A stretch of 64,000 bases of DNA. It comes from Salvia splendens. Lineage: Eukaryota > Streptophyta > Magnoliopsida > Lamiales > Lamiaceae. Position 1 is the first letter of the stretch. Every line of letters starts with the position of its first letter. The notes below the pieces were generated by a model, which ran no database searches, was not told where the DNA came from, and was given only the letters and a program-made list of their open reading frames with translations. The position numbers and the translations under genes were made by a program. This document shows, one piece after another, positions 23,430 to 35,443 of this stretch. The stretch lies in assembly GCF_004379255.2 (NCBI RefSeq), contig NC_056050.1, forward strand, positions 1,612,001 through 1,676,000. The letters run 5' to 3'.

Positions 23430-26400
23430 ATCACGAGGTGGTCGCAATGGTCTCCGACGTGAACCATGGTAACAATCCAAATGAATGATTTGTTGATATG
23501 GGTGCAACATGTCATGTGTGCTCCGAGAGAAGCGTTTTTTCTACTTACAAATCTGTTGGAGGTAGAAAAGTATGCATGGGAAACCAAGCCTCTTCTGAGG
23601 TGGTTGGTGTGGGTAATGTGTTCCTAAAATTAGGATCTGGAAAGGTTGTTACCCTTAAGGACGTGTGGCATGTCCCTAAAACATCCGAAATAATTTGGTG
23701 TTAGGCTGACTTCTAGTAAATCATGGATTTTCACTAGAATTTGAGTGTGAAAAGGTTATATTGACCAAGTATGGAAAGTTCATAGGTGAAGGTCACCTAG
23801 TGAATGGGCTTTTTAAGATGAATGTTACGGTCATTCACCGTGGAAAAGGAACAAGCAATAAGGAAGATGACGCATCCTCTTATTTGCTTGAGTGCTCCGA
23901 TTTATGGCATTGTAGATTAGGACATGTAAATCTAAATGCTATAAAAAAATTAGTGAATCTTGATTTACTAAAAGTTCATGAGTTTAACTCACAAAAGAAA
24001 TGTGAAGTCTGTGTTGAAGCAAAAATGACCAAGCTACCGTTTCGCTCGGTAGAATGGAACACAAAACCTCTAGAGTTAATCCATACAGACGTATGTGATT
24101 TAAAATTTATGCAAACTAGAGGTGGTAAAAAGTACTTCATTGCATTTATAGATGATTGCACAATGTATTGTTACCTTTACTTATTAAGAAGTAAAGATGA
24201 GGCAATTGAAGCGTTTAAAGACTTCAAAAATGAAACCGAAAATCAACTTAATTGTCGAATTAAGTGTGTTCGAAGTTATAGAGGTGATGAGTATGTAGCC
24301 CCGTTTGCAGAATTATGTCATGCAAGTGGTATAATTCACCAAACAACGGCTCCATATTCTCCCCAGTCAAATGGAGTTGCTGAACGAAAAAAATCGAACA
24401 CTTAAAGAGATGATGAATGCTCTGTTGATTAATTCTGGTTTATCCCAAAACATGTGGGGGAGGATGTGTTAACAACGAATCATATCCTAAACAAAATTCC
24501 ACTCAAAAATAGGGATGTGACTCCTTATGAATTGTGGAAGGGAAAGAAACCTTCATATACATACTTCAAAGTGTGCGGGTGTTTAGCAAAGGTACAAGTG
24601 CCGCCTCCAAAACAAGTTGCAATTGGCCCTAAAACAGTCGATTGTATCTTTATTGGATATGCATTGAACAGCAGCGCATGTCGCTTTTTAGTTCACAAGT
24701 CAGCTATACATGATGTAGCTGAAGGAACCATAATTGAATCTAGGAATGTTGTATTCTTAGAGAATGTGTTTCCTTGCAAGAAGCAAGATGATCGTTCTAG
24801 TAATAGAATGGTGGATGAAGCCACTAGTTCTAATTCTCTAAAAGAAACGAGGTCAAGTCCTGAGAATGAAGAACTAAGACGTGGTAAAAGAGTTAGAGTT
24901 GCTAAGACTTTTGGTCCAGACTTCATAACTTTCATGTTGGATAGTGAACCAAAGTCATTGGCGGAAGCTTTGTCTGGCCCAGACGCAGCGTGGTGGCAAG
25001 AAGCTATCAACAGTGAAATTGAATCCATCATGAGAAATAACACTTGGGTGTTAGTAGACTTGCCTGAAGGCTGTAAGGCTTTAGGGTGCAAGTGGATTCT
25101 GAAAAGGAAATATAAGCCCAATGGTACTATAGATAAGTACAAAGCTCGCCTAGTTGTCCAAGGCAGAAAGAAGGGCATGACTTTTTTATACCTATTCACC
25201 TGTTACGAGAATCACTTCCATTCGGGTGCTTCTTGCGATTGCTGCTTTGCACAATCTCGAGATTCACCAAATGGATGTGAAAACTGAGTTTCTGAATGGT
25301 GATCCGGAAGAAGAAATATATATGGAACAACCCGAAGGGTTTGTGGTGTCTGGGCAAGAGCGTAAAGTATGCAAACTGGTAAAGTCATTATTTGGGTTGA
25401 AGCAAGCACCGTTACAATGACATTTGAAATTTGACAACGTGATGTTGGCAAATGGATTCACTATCAATATGTGTGACAAGTGTGTTTACATTAAGAACAC
25501 AGATAATGGATTTTTTATTGTGTGTCTTTATGTAGACGATATGTTGATTATGGGCAGCAATAGCAGAATTTTCAACCAGAAAAAATCAATGTTGAAAAGG
25601 AACTTTGACATAAAAGACATGGGTCTAGCTGATGTGATTCTCGGAATCAAGATTGAAAGGAATCCCGAGGAAATTGTCGTAACATAATCTCATTATGTTG
25701 AGAAAATGCTTAAGAAATTCAACTCGTTTGATTATAAGCCAGCAAAGACTCATTTGGAGCTCAATGTCCACTTGAGCAAGAATATGGGTGATTCTATTGC
25801 TCAAGAAGAGTATGCAAAGGTCATAGGAAGTTTGATGTTTATCATAAACTGTACTCGACATGATCTTGCTTGTCCTGTAAACAAGTTGAGCCGATTTACG
25901 AGCAACCCAAGCAAAGAATATTGGAAAGCTCAATGTAGAGTTTTGAGATACTTGAAGTATACTATTAACTTTGGGTTGCATTACACAAGATATCCCCAAG
26001 TACTTAAAGGGTACTGTGATGCAAATTGGATATCTGATTCAAAAGACTCATTTTCGACAAGTGGGTATGTGTTCACTGTAGGGGGTGGTGTTGTCTCGTG
26101 GAAATCAACGAAACAGATGTCACCATGGAATCTGAGTTTATCGCATTTGATAAAGCAGGGGAAGAAGTCGAGTGGCTCAGAAATTTCCTAGAATGTATTC
26201 CATGTTGGAAGAAGTCAGTGCCCGCAGTATTGATACATTGTGATAGCAAAGCAGCTATAGGTAGAGCACAAAGTGGCTTTTATAATGGTAAGTCTCGACA
26301 TATTCGTCGGCAACATAATACCGTAAGGCAGTTGATCACAAGTGGCATTATCTCAGTTGACTATGTAAAGTCAGTGGATAACTTAGCGGATCCGTTAACG

Positions 26401-26466
26401 AAAGGTTTAAACCGTGATCAAATGCACAAATTGCTAAAAGGAATGGGACTGAAAACCACATCTTAA
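23430..26466 (+). pseudogene. Copia pol remnant: protease, integrase, RT, RNase H
   Basis: Protease: [10 protein letters not shown] (D-[ST]-G degraded to DMG). 23761-24405: pre-integrase ([19 protein letters not shown]) and integrase core ([30 protein letters not shown]). 24454-25200: C-terminal integrase and RT start (VCGCLAKVQVP, NNTWVLVDLPEG, DKYKARLVVQG). After a shift near 25200, RT continues: MDVKTEFLNG, FGLKQAP, catalytic YVDDMLIMG, with TGA at about 25418 and TAA at about 25685 in frame. 25706-26191 and 26098-26466: RNase H ([28 protein letters not shown]) with one further shift. Not functional. Confidence 0.9.
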
Positions 26467-27040
26467 AAGATGAGTATAGTGGTAACCCAACCATACGATT
26501 GGAGATCCCATGGGATTGGTTCAATGGGAAAACGAAGCTATACAAATCTAGCTGTAACACTCAGAAGATTTTAATCTTCGCACATTCTTTTGAAAGCATT
26601 GAGTGTTGTAACCTGCACGTGGTAAGAGGTTAAGTCCTTTGACTTTTAATGATTCTTGAAATCTCAAGGAGATGCAGTATGGCAGGATACTCATGAAAGA
26701 ATCACCTATGTAAGTGAGAAGTGAGGCCACTTCGTGTGTGTGAGTCACTTATGAATTCCAAAGAGGTGTTCGAAACGGACACAAACGTGAGAACTGGTGG
26801 AGTTGAGACAATACTGTGTTGATGCTATTGACTAGGCATACACCAAGGAGGAATAGTTCAAGGCATCGCGTCCACTAGCCCGCCGGTATGTCCGATAGTG
26901 TTGACTATGGAAGGTTCAAAATCACAAGTTACCTCTCCAAATATAGTATTGTTTCTCGAGAACTGAGCAAAGAGTCTGCATACATGCATTTGTGTCTGGT
27001 GTTGGTTTGAGCTTGCAGCGCTCTAACCAATGTGGGGGAT

Positions 27041-27571
27041 TGTTGGAAAAAACGTGTGATAAAGGCAAGACTTTTGGCCTTTCATATGGCTAAGTCCTTT
27101 GGCCTTTCACCTTGTGTAACCCTCAATTTCTTTTTGTAGTGTCTTAATATCTTGATCTTTCATGTCTCCATCTCTAGCCTATATAAGGCATGGAGTTGTA
27201 GATGGAAAATATACCAACAAATCATTCTCTCTTCTCTCTAGCTCTCAAGCATTCTAGTGTGCATCTTAGGAGCATTGCATTGCTTGGTTCTAGCCTCCAA
27301 TTCAAGTTCGCCGAAGCCTACGAGTTTGAGGTGCTTCAACTCGGTAGGAGGAAAGTCGTTTCATCTTTGGGGATGTTGCGCCAATCCGTGAGCACTAGCC
27401 GGGGCGTATCTCGTCTTGCGGAGAGAGGGATACCTCGACTCGACTTGAAGAAGACTATAGTTTGCATCTTGTTCCTTTTATTGTATTTACTTTGTTTTAT
27501 TTACCTTCTAGTTTTTGGTTCTTTTGTAATAGCAAGAGTTTGTCCGTGTAAAGGCTACAATATTTCCAACA
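27041..27571 (+). repeat. 3' LTR of the gag-less copia
   Basis: 531 bp, about 97% identical to 22638-23168 by eye. Confidence 0.93.
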
Positions 27572-27576
27572 TTTAG

Positions 27577-28170
27577 CTCCCCATCATTCCTAGCCATTGA
27601 AGCTTGTAAAGCTTAGGATGTTTGATAGGTTTCAACCCCAACTTAGCCACCAATTATTCATTCACTACATTAGCACAACTAACTCCATCAATGATCACCA
27701 AACAAGTCTTGGTTCTCACTTTACAATTCATGTGAAAAATGTTGCAACATTGCTCCTTATGCTCCTCAAGATCGGGTTGCACATTAAGCGTCCTAAGCAC
27801 CACTAACGCCTTCAACTCCTCGTCGTCTTCCTCCCCACTAAAATATGTCATAGGAGGATCCACACTTTTCTCCTTGCCCTAAACCACTCCATCCTCCTCG
27901 TCATATCATTCATAGTTCACCTCCTTCAAGTTGTTTCCCTCCGGGACATGAAGATGTATTGGATCACTCTTAGAAGTGGGAGGCCTTGTGGGTCGGACCT
28001 TCTCACATATAGAAGCAATACCCATTTAACTCATTCAATTCCTCATAGTGGGCATATTGACTTGCATATATTTGGGCTTGGATCCCTTTCATCTCATTCA
28101 TGAGCTCTGTCATCATCTTGACCATCATGCCCATATAATCAATTCCGGGCATAACGTCCATAGGGCCCAC
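27577..28170 (-). pseudogene. Ty3/gypsy fragment, gag-pro part (right piece)
   Basis: Continuation of the 21240-22637 gypsy on the other side of the copia. The minus-strand frame reads TCLVIIDGVSCANVVNE (protease region with D-G degraded) and, upstream, a Gag-like GIDYMGMMVKMMTELMNEM with stops. Together the two pieces are one truncated gypsy element; neither LTR was found. Confidence 0.75.
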
Positions 28171-30062
28171 TTCTTATTTGGAACAAACTAAACAGAAAAG
28201 TGAGATCGTCTTAATTGGACAGAGAAAGTAATATTTATTACTCCTACGTCCATGTAGAAGAAAATCAGAATATTGTATTATTATTAAGCATCGGAAAAAA
28301 ATAACACATAAAAGTAAACCATTGCAAAGAAATTAATTTAAAGTATAAAATAAATTAAGAAATCAATGTTTAAAAAGAAGAGTGAACTACATCTAATCTT
28401 TCACTTTTGCACGTAAATGGTACCTGATTTTTACTTTATATCGATTTTGGTACCTATAAATCACATTTTTGGTACCTAATGCAATTTTCATCCCAAATAA
28501 ATACATTTTCCTATTTGTGTCATAGAGGATATTTTGGTCATACACAAAACTAGTATTACCAAAAGTGATATTATAATATTTTCTCTCATTCTCCTCACTC
28601 TTTATACTATTATTATTAATCAATATTAATATTATTATTTTGATGTTATAAATTAATAATTTATTTATTTTTAGTATCATTCAAATATACTTAATTATAA
28701 TTATAATTACAATTATATTTAATTATTATAATAGTATTATTATTATAATACTAAAAACTAATAGTAATTAATAAATAATTATAGTATAATTATCTAAATT
28801 ATGAATCATACAAGATTATATAATAATAATAATAATAGTTATTATTATTATTATTTTATATTGATTTAATAACTAATCAATATAGTCTTAATAAAAGTTT
28901 AAACTTGTGAATTGTATTTGTAATGATATAAAGAGTGAATATTTTTAGGTAGGTGTTTTAACTCTAAAAAAGTATAAAATAATTTAATAATAAATATTTA
29001 ATTAATTTAATTACTTTAAATAATTAATTTGATTAAGTATTTTGTTCTTGATTTGTATTATGAATGCAATTAGATATATGTATAAAACACTAAAAAGAAC
29101 CAGAAAAAAAAAATGGTGCTACGGATCCTACTAGTCTACTATACTATATTCTATGAGTAACGCGGGAATTAGCCATGGCAAATATAAAAATAGTAGTATA
29201 TTGTAATTTATTCGAAAGTAGTCCACTTTTATTATTTAGTTCCTTAAAATTAAATAATTTTTATTTTTAGTAAAAAAGTTTCCAATGGGATAAACTCATT
29301 TTCTATTAATAATGTTTCAATTACTTTTTATTTTTATCTTTGGATCACATATATATATTAAAACTCGTTTTAAATTCTTACAAAAATTGTAGATTAAATA
29401 CACATTAACATTATATAAATTACTAGTTTTTAAAATAAGTCCTATAGTAGTACATATGTACCTAAAATTATTTATTGTTTCTAAAATGTGATTGACCATC
29501 TAAGTTATCTGACTAAATTATTATAAAAACACATGAATTATTAAAAATAGTCTCTATAGAGCAGTTTAGTTAATACTAGTATGAAATTACAGTAATAAAT
29601 AGTGATGTATCTATGAGAATGGGCAGTGTAGTAAAATAATTAAAATTTTACATATTTAAAATAATATGATTATACAGTATGGGGTTGAATTACGAGTTAA
29701 TGATACTATACGAATTGGCCCAATTAATATTAAAAAAATCTGGTGCGCAAAATCAATTACAGATGGCCTAATATGGTGTTATTGTAAAACTCAAAAATAG
29801 TACTCCATGTAATTTCAATTTATGTAAATGTTTGAAGTAAAATTATTTTGGTGTGACATATATTTAAAAGTAGATTTGAGTTTAATGTAAATAGTTAGAG
29901 AATGGCGACAAAGATAGTAAATATTTAATTTATATTCGCTAGTTTATTTTATCACCAGGTATACCTGTGTTTTTGTTACCATTAAAAAAAGTACTCCGTA
30001 TGTAGTTTTTCAAATAAAATGTCAAAACTTTTAGTCGGTCATATCTTGATTGTTCCGTTTTA
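28171..30062. other. Intronic or intergenic AT-rich sequence
   Basis: No gene. Several 'ggtacctaa' direct repeats near 28440-28480 suggest a degraded MITE end. Otherwise AT-rich with poly-TTA stretches. Confidence 0.4.
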
Positions 30063-30324
30063 CTCCATCTGTCCGTAATTTAAAGTTTCATTTTGTGTTT
30101 TTAGATGTCCGTCATTTAAAGTCTTATTTGATATTTTTCATTTTAGGTAGGTGGACCCACCATTGAAATAATATATTACACTCAAATTCTATTATAAAAC
30201 AAATATATAAAAGTGAAGTTCACATTCCACTAACCCATTTTCCCATTTTTTCTTCATAAAGTCAAACAATTTCTTAAAACTCATGCCTAGTTAAAATGGA
30301 ATTATAAATGACAGAGAGAGGGAG
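30063..30324. repeat. Stowaway-like MITE
   Basis: TA-flanked; CTCCATCTGTCCG at left and an inverse GACAGAGAGAGGGAG at right. Confidence 0.75.
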
Positions 30325-30463
30325 TATTTCTTATAATGTAAAATAAACTCTTTTGGCATTAGGTATTTGGTGCAAAATTTTTGGAACATGGTTATTTAAT
30401 ATTTACCTTTGATTTACAAGTTTTATTCTAATCTTTTAAGTAATAATATCATGTTATATATTA

Positions 30464-30703
30464 CTCCCTCTGTCCCAAGAAAGTTGAATCACTTCTTTTT
30501 TATATTTGTTTTGAAAAAATTGTAATAAATAGTTAAAGGGAATGTATACTAAAATAAAAGTGAGAATAATGTAGAGGAGAGTTTTTACTACATTATTCTA
30601 TCTTTAACTTTACTGTGTATCCACTATAACTATTTATTAAGATCTTTTTAAAATGAGTGCGAAAAAAAGGTGACTAAACTTTGTTAGGATAGGATGGAGG
30701 GAG
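30464..30703. repeat. Stowaway-like MITE
   Basis: TA-flanked; CTCCCTCTGTCCCAAG at left and GGATGGAGGGAG at right. Only about 70 bp upstream of the next RLK exon. Confidence 0.8.
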
Positions 30704-30771
30704 TATATATATTTTTTCTTGTAACATTAGAAAACCAATGCGCTAATATGTTGGAACAAAAAAACTTTTAG

Positions 30772-31801
30772 GTTTGGCTCCAAGTGACGTGTGTAACAGT
30801 ATGCCATATATCAGAGAATTATATCTCTCTAGAAACCTATTTGAGGGGCGTATTTCATCAAATATTTGGAAATGCAGACATCTTGAGATGCTGGGATTAC
30901 AGTACAACAATTTTAGTGGCAACATTCCTCGTGCAATTGGAAATACGAGCACGCTTAGAGAGATGCATTTGGCATACAATCATTTCACAGGTATATTATA
31001 CATTATCCTCTTCTTCCTTGAAGTTGGATGCTTTATTACATTTCCCTCATGAATTTCACCTACTGAACAACTATTGCACTTCTAACATTTTGTGATAACA
31101 AAAATTCTTTAGCAAATAACTACCGTTATGAAAATTAGATTTTCAAATAGAGGAAATATCTTAAAATTGCACTGGGTTCTATGTTATATAACTTGGTAGC
31201 AAAAGAAAATATATATGTTCAATGTTATTACATCATTTATGTCCATATACATATGGCAGGTGAATTACCAGAAGAAATTGGCGCTCTGCCAATGCTTGAG
31301 ATTTTCGATGTGTTCAGCAATTCTTTATATGGATCCATCCCAGCTTCCATATTCAACATGTCAACATTGAAGACAATACAAGCTTCACACAATAAGTTTT
31401 CTGGTATTCTTCCATCAAACTTGGGGAATTCATTAGTCAACCTTGAACTGCTCTATTTAGCTTCTAACAGACTCAATGGCCCAATTCCAAGCACTATTGT
31501 AAATGCTTCTAAACTTACCATCTTGGACTTGAATCTCAACTCATTTAGTGGATCCATTCTCTACTTTTGGGTAAATTGAAGCTCCTAGAAGCACTTATGC
31601 TTGGGGAAAATAATTTGAGTGGAGCAGAATTTCCTACTCTGGAATTGACATTTCTCTCTTCATTAACTAATTGTCGACATTTGAAGTACTAGGAAGTAAC
31701 AAGCAATCCACTGAATGGCATCCTACCCGCTTCAATTGGGAATTTGTCCTCATCTCTTGAGTATATCGGGGCAGCAAACAGCAGCATCATGGGTGTTATT
31801 T
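30772..31801 (+). pseudogene. RLK LRR exons, middle
   Basis: Exon 30772-30990 (APSDVCNSMPYIRELYL ... HLAYNHFTG), donor GTATAT. Exon from 31260 (acceptor ATGGCAG) with ELPEEIGALPMLEIFDV and further LRRs. The frame shifts near 31565, and a TAG near 31690 interrupts LKY-EVTSNPL. LRR coding stops at about 31801, where the insert begins. Confidence 0.88.
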
Positions 31802-32088
31802 CGACGTCGACGAGAGATCGACGACGAGAGATCGACGACGAGAAGATAACAATGGTGGACGTCACGGGCTTTCCCCGGGATCAGCTCCAAAACTAGGATT
31901 TATGCGTAAAAAGTAAAGAAGACGTAAAATAGGGAATTATGATATTTCTTCATTGATTGAATAGAGAGAAGAACAATAGTCCTATATATAATACTAATAC
32001 TAACTTAACGAGCAAGAAATAGATATCCTAAAGATACGATAAATCAAACTAATTAATAAAGATATGGGGATCTCATGTGGATATGCAC
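31802..32088 (-). mobile_element. Short LTR-like insert in an LRR exon
   Basis: Interrupts LRR coding. The left part has 'gacgagagatcgac' tandem repeats. The right part (about 31890-32088) resembles a copia-type LTR in layout (TATATAATACTAATAC, ending CACGTATCA). No clear duplication; some LRR coding sequence seems lost. Strand and class are guesses. Confidence 0.4.
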
Positions 32089-32507
32089 GTATCAACTCAT
32101 CCCACCAACAATGGGGAAAATGAAGCAACTCCAAAGACTGCATCTTCCTAAAAATCACTTGGGAGGGTCCATACCTTACGATCTTTGCAGAATGAATCAT
32201 TTAGGAGAGTTGTTACTTGATAGAAACATGCTTGTGGGCCCAATACCTGAATGTTTAGGTGAAGTTAAATCATTGAGAGAGATCTACTTAGATTCCAACC
32301 AATTGAATTCAACCATCCCTCCTAGCCTGTGGATTCTCACAGATCTTGTGGCTTTGAGCTTCTCCTCCAACCATTTAACTGGCCAATTGTCATCTCAGCT
32401 TGAAAATTTAAAGTTAATCGACTACTTGGATTTGTCATCCAATCAGTTTTCAGGCGATATTCCTAGCTCGATTGTTGGTTGCCAAATGTTAACATTTCTT
32501 AACTTAT
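32089..32507 (+). pseudogene. RLK LRR exon up to the Tat insertion point
   Basis: LRRs reading IPPTMGKMKQLQRLHLPKN to QMLTFLNL in one frame. Cut at 32507, the last base of the first copy of target duplication cttat (32503-32507). Removing the element and one copy of the duplication lets the frame run directly into 43622 onward. Confidence 0.92.
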
Positions 32508-33252
32508 TGATGGGGTACGAACTAAACAACTAAACCCTAGTTGCGAGCCCAATAACAGTGACGGCCTATCAGCCCAAAACCCAAGAAAGAGTATCAGTTC
32601 GGCATGACCAAAGAGTTCGGTTCGGCACAACCAAAGAGTTCGGTCGCAGCCTACAGCTCGGTAAAAGCCAACCAATCAAGCTCTACTCTCAAAACCCAAG
32701 AAAGAGTATCAGTTCGGCATGACCAAAGAGTTCGGTTCGGCACAACCAAAGAGTTCGGTCGCAGCCTACAGCTCGGTAAAAGCCAACCAATCAAGCTCTA
32801 CTCTCAGATCGGCAAAAGAACCAATCAAGCTCTACTCTCAGATCGGCAAAAGCTAATCGGCAAAGTTCAGCAGTTCGGTCTCAGTGTTCGACCGAACAAG
32901 GAGATAGTGGACCCATGCAGGAGCTCCACGACCTCCATTACACCCACGATCTATTTAGTGGTGTTAAGCAGTTATCAACCATCCACGATCTAGTGAGTGG
33001 TGCTGCAAACCACGATCTTAGTTCAATGTATAAATAGAACCTAGATCAGATAGACAGGGGTTAAGCTCTCTAGATCCTGAATCGTATAGCAAATCAGTGT
33101 TGTAATCTGTAAACGAGACCAAGCAATACAAATTTGCCCTCTCTTCTTCCCGTGGACGTAGATTTACCTCAGTAAATCGAACCACGTAATTTTCCGTGTT
33201 GTGATCATTTATTACTTGCATTTATTCCCATCAAAAATTCGCCACATCATCA
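32508..33252 (+). repeat. 5' LTR of the Tat element (745 bp)
   Basis: Contains an internal direct repeat of about 118 bp ('agcccaaaacccaagaaaga' block twice) rich in 'agttcggt' and 'atcggc' motifs, and a TATA-like GTATAAATAG at about 33029, probably the promoter. Confidence 0.95.
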
Positions 33253-33253
33253 C

Positions 33254-33271
33254 TGGCGCCGTCTGTGGGAA
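33254..33271 (+). other. Primer-binding site of the Tat element
   Basis: TGGCGCCGTCTGTGGGAA, one base after the 5' LTR. The first nine bases match the complement of plant tRNA-Asp ends (TGGCGCCGT); the rest differs, so the exact tRNA is not certain. Confidence 0.8.
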
Positions 33272-33331
33272 ACAGAGAACCAAAACTGTGATAAAAGCGA
33301 GTTTTTTATCCTTTTCCACCAAAAAAAAAAA

Positions 33332-35410
33332 ATGCATACCAGATCACATAATACCCGTACTTCCGTCCGTGATGAAGGTGAGGAAGCTAGTCCAGTCCAT
33401 AGGTCTGGAAAACAGCCTCGGGAGAAATCTGCCTCCAGTTCTCACGGTGAAGGAACAAACCACTCAAAAAGTCATCGCACCGAGCCTCCCCAGCAGCTCG
33501 CTTTGAATGAGGCTGTCAAGTTGTTCTTGGCTGAGAAGCAGGATGAGTTCCAAACATTCCTGCAAAAGAGCCAGAAGCCGGAGAAGAAAACAGCGGATTC
33601 TCCCTCCCCCTCCAGACATGAAAGTCACTACCGCAGTAGTGTCGCACCTTCCAGGAGAAAGAATCCTCACCACCGACATGTTCCTTCTCCTCCTTGTTAC
33701 CGAAATCACAGGAGAACTCCATCTCCACCATACCGGAGAGATGTCGGATTCGCTATGTATGGAGCGCTGAAGACTCCATTTTCGGATGATATCACCCGGA
33801 CTCCATTGCCACAGAATTACCGAACTCCGTCAATGACTTATGACGGGTTAGTGGATCCTCATGATTTCCTGGGACGCTATCAGTATAATATGGCGAACCA
33901 AGGTCTCAATGAGGTTCACATGTGTAAGCTGTTCCCCGAGCTGCTTATCGGGAACGCAAGAAGGTGGTTTGACAGCCTCCCTCAAGGGAGCATTAGATCT
34001 TACAGAGATCTAATGGATGCTTTTCACAGAAGATTCTTCCAGAAAGCGGAAGCCCGAATCACTTCGGCTCAGCTGCTTTCTATACGTCAAGGTCGCGATG
34101 AAAAAATTAGCGACTTCATGACGAGATTCCACAAGGAATGCCTACAAGTAGATGATCTCAATGATCTACTTGTCATTTCGGCATTCCAAAATGGAATTCT
34201 GCCCGGAGCTCTCTACAGAAAGCTCGTTGAGTGCAGTCCGCAAACAGCTCAAGAGATGTGGGACATTGCGGACCAGTTTTCTCGTGCCGATGAGGCAGAC
34301 CGTCGAAAACGGTCTTTAGACAGCTCATCCAGAGGAGACAAAAAGAAGCCCGATCATAGCGATCAGGGGCTTCCTCGCCGAACTCCTTTTGAAAGAATTC
34401 AAAGGGCACCGGTACAAGGCAGATTGGGACCACGTCTCGATCTTGAGAAACCGCCCGCTCAGTTCGTACCATTGAACAAGTCGAGAGCGGAAATTTTCGA
34501 ACTGCATTCTGATATGTTCGAAAAACCAAAGCGGATGACGAAATCAGCCACGCGCCGAAGTCAGGATACGTACTGCTCCTACCATCAAGACCACGGTCAC
34601 GATACCGAGGAGTGCCGAAATTTGGCAGCAGGTATTGATGTTCTTGTGAAAGCAGGGACGTTAAAAAAATACCAAAGCAAGCTGCCGAAGAAGAATAAGA
34701 AACAGAGAGGTGCGAACTGCGCTCCTCAGGATCCTAAAAGGCAACAGGATCCCGAAGACGATGACGAGCCGCAATATGACGGAGTAATCCAGACTATTGA
34801 CGCTCTCCCAGCCGGGAAGACTAAGTCGTCTCTAAAAGCAGAACGCAGAGGCGCCAATCGAGAGGAGCCTATGCATAAAAGGCTGAAGAAGGAGGAAGTA
34901 ATCACGTTTTCAGATGCAGATCCCGTCCCGGCCATTTCTCCTCATCAAGACGCGATTGTCATTCAAGCCGGAGTGGCAAACAAACTGATCCACAGAGTGT
35001 TTGTGGATACAGGAGCGTCGGTTAGCATTCTTTTTAAAGAATGTTTTGATAAACTGGAAGTGGATCCAGCTCGGCTCAGTCCGGCCCCACTTCCTCTGAA
35101 AAGTTTCGCCCAGGAAGACACCCGCCCTGAAGGTACTATCAGCCTTCCGATTACGGTGGGAAGAGCGCCTACTAGCTCCAGTACGATGATCGAGTTTTTT
35201 GTGGTAAAAGCTCGGTCCCCGTATAACACCATCCTGGGAAGAGACTGGCTCAACACAGTTCGGGCCATTTGCTCTACTTATCACCTCACAATCAAGATCC
35301 CCACTAAAGGAGGGATTGCAGTCATCCGAGGTGATCAAAAGAGAGCAAAAGAATGTTTGCAGATTGCGCTTAAAAGTGCCGAGCAATCAGATCGGCACCA
35401 TCAAGCATAG
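33332..35410 (+). CDS. Tat element Gag-protease
   Basis: 692 codons, intact. N-terminus basic and low complexity (to about residue 140). Retrotransposon Gag capsid domain at about 170-320 (ARRWFDSLPQGSI, FHRRFFQKAE, LLSIRQGRDEKISDFMTRF). Tat-type Cys/His motif CSYHQDHGHDTEEC at about 410-425. Aspartic protease at about 540-670 with active-site VDTGASVSILF and flap/ILGRDWL. Gag forms the particle; protease cleaves the polyprotein. The ORF ends in UAG at 35408-35410, and the same frame continues without another stop into pol at 35444. The sequence after the stop is CAA UCA, the CAR-YYA context of TMV-type readthrough. No frameshift seen. Confidence 0.95.
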   Translation: MHTRSHNTRTSVRDEGEEASPVHRSGKQPREKSASSSHGEGTNHSKSHRTEPPQQLALNEAVKLFLAEKQDEFQTFLQKSQKPEKKTADSPSPSRHESHYRSSVAPSRRKNPHHRHVPSPPCYRNHRRTPSPPYRRDVGFAMYGALKTPFSDDITRTPLPQNYRTPSMTYDGLVDPHDFLGRYQYNMANQGLNEVHMCKLFPELLIGNARRWFDSLPQGSIRSYRDLMDAFHRRFFQKAEARITSAQLLSIRQGRDEKISDFMTRFHKECLQVDDLNDLLVISAFQNGILPGALYRKLVECSPQTAQEMWDIADQFSRADEADRRKRSLDSSSRGDKKKPDHSDQGLPRRTPFERIQRAPVQGRLGPRLDLEKPPAQFVPLNKSRAEIFELHSDMFEKPKRMTKSATRRSQDTYCSYHQDHGHDTEECRNLAAGIDVLVKAGTLKKYQSKLPKKNKKQRGANCAPQDPKRQQDPEDDDEPQYDGVIQTIDALPAGKTKSSLKAERRGANREEPMHKRLKKEEVITFSDADPVPAISPHQDAIVIQAGVANKLIHRVFVDTGASVSILFKECFDKLEVDPARLSPAPLPLKSFAQEDTRPEGTISLPITVGRAPTSSSTMIEFFVVKARSPYNTILGRDWLNTVRAICSTYHLTIKIPTKGGIAVIRGDQKRAKECLQIALKSAEQSDRHHQA

Positions 35411-35416
35411 CAATCA
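35408..35416 (+). promoter_or_regulatory. In-frame UAG with CAR-YYA readthrough context between gag-pro and pol
   Basis: Bases TAG CAA TCA. gag-pro (33332) and pol (35444) are in the same frame, and only this stop separates them. UAG-CAR-YYA is the known type I leaky-stop context (tobacco mosaic virus). Use in this element is inference. Confidence 0.7.
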
Positions 35417-35443
35417 CAGCAGCCGGAGTCAGAGGCAGGAGAA

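Larger units (their letters stand above)
22638..27571 (+). mobile_element. Ty1/copia LTR retrotransposon, gag-less, inserted in the gypsy fragment
   Basis: LTRs 22638-23168 and 27041-27571 (531 bp each, TGTTGG...CCAACA), target duplication tttag (22633-22637, 27572-27576), polypurine tract TGTGGGGGAT at 27031-27040. I count about 16 substitutions between the LTRs (about 3%), so it is clearly older than the other two full-length elements. The interior lacks gag and has no TGGTATCAGAGC-type PBS after the 5' LTR. The remaining pol is frameshifted. Confidence 0.95.

Noticed and set aside
22799..23488. 229-codon open frame over the copia 5' LTR
   Set aside because: Most of it repeats in the 3' LTR (27202-27576), so it is LTR sequence that happens to be open; no domain.
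34910..35386. Minus-strand open frames opposite gag-pro and pol
   Set aside because: Shadows of the strongly coding plus strand, without domain wording of their own.
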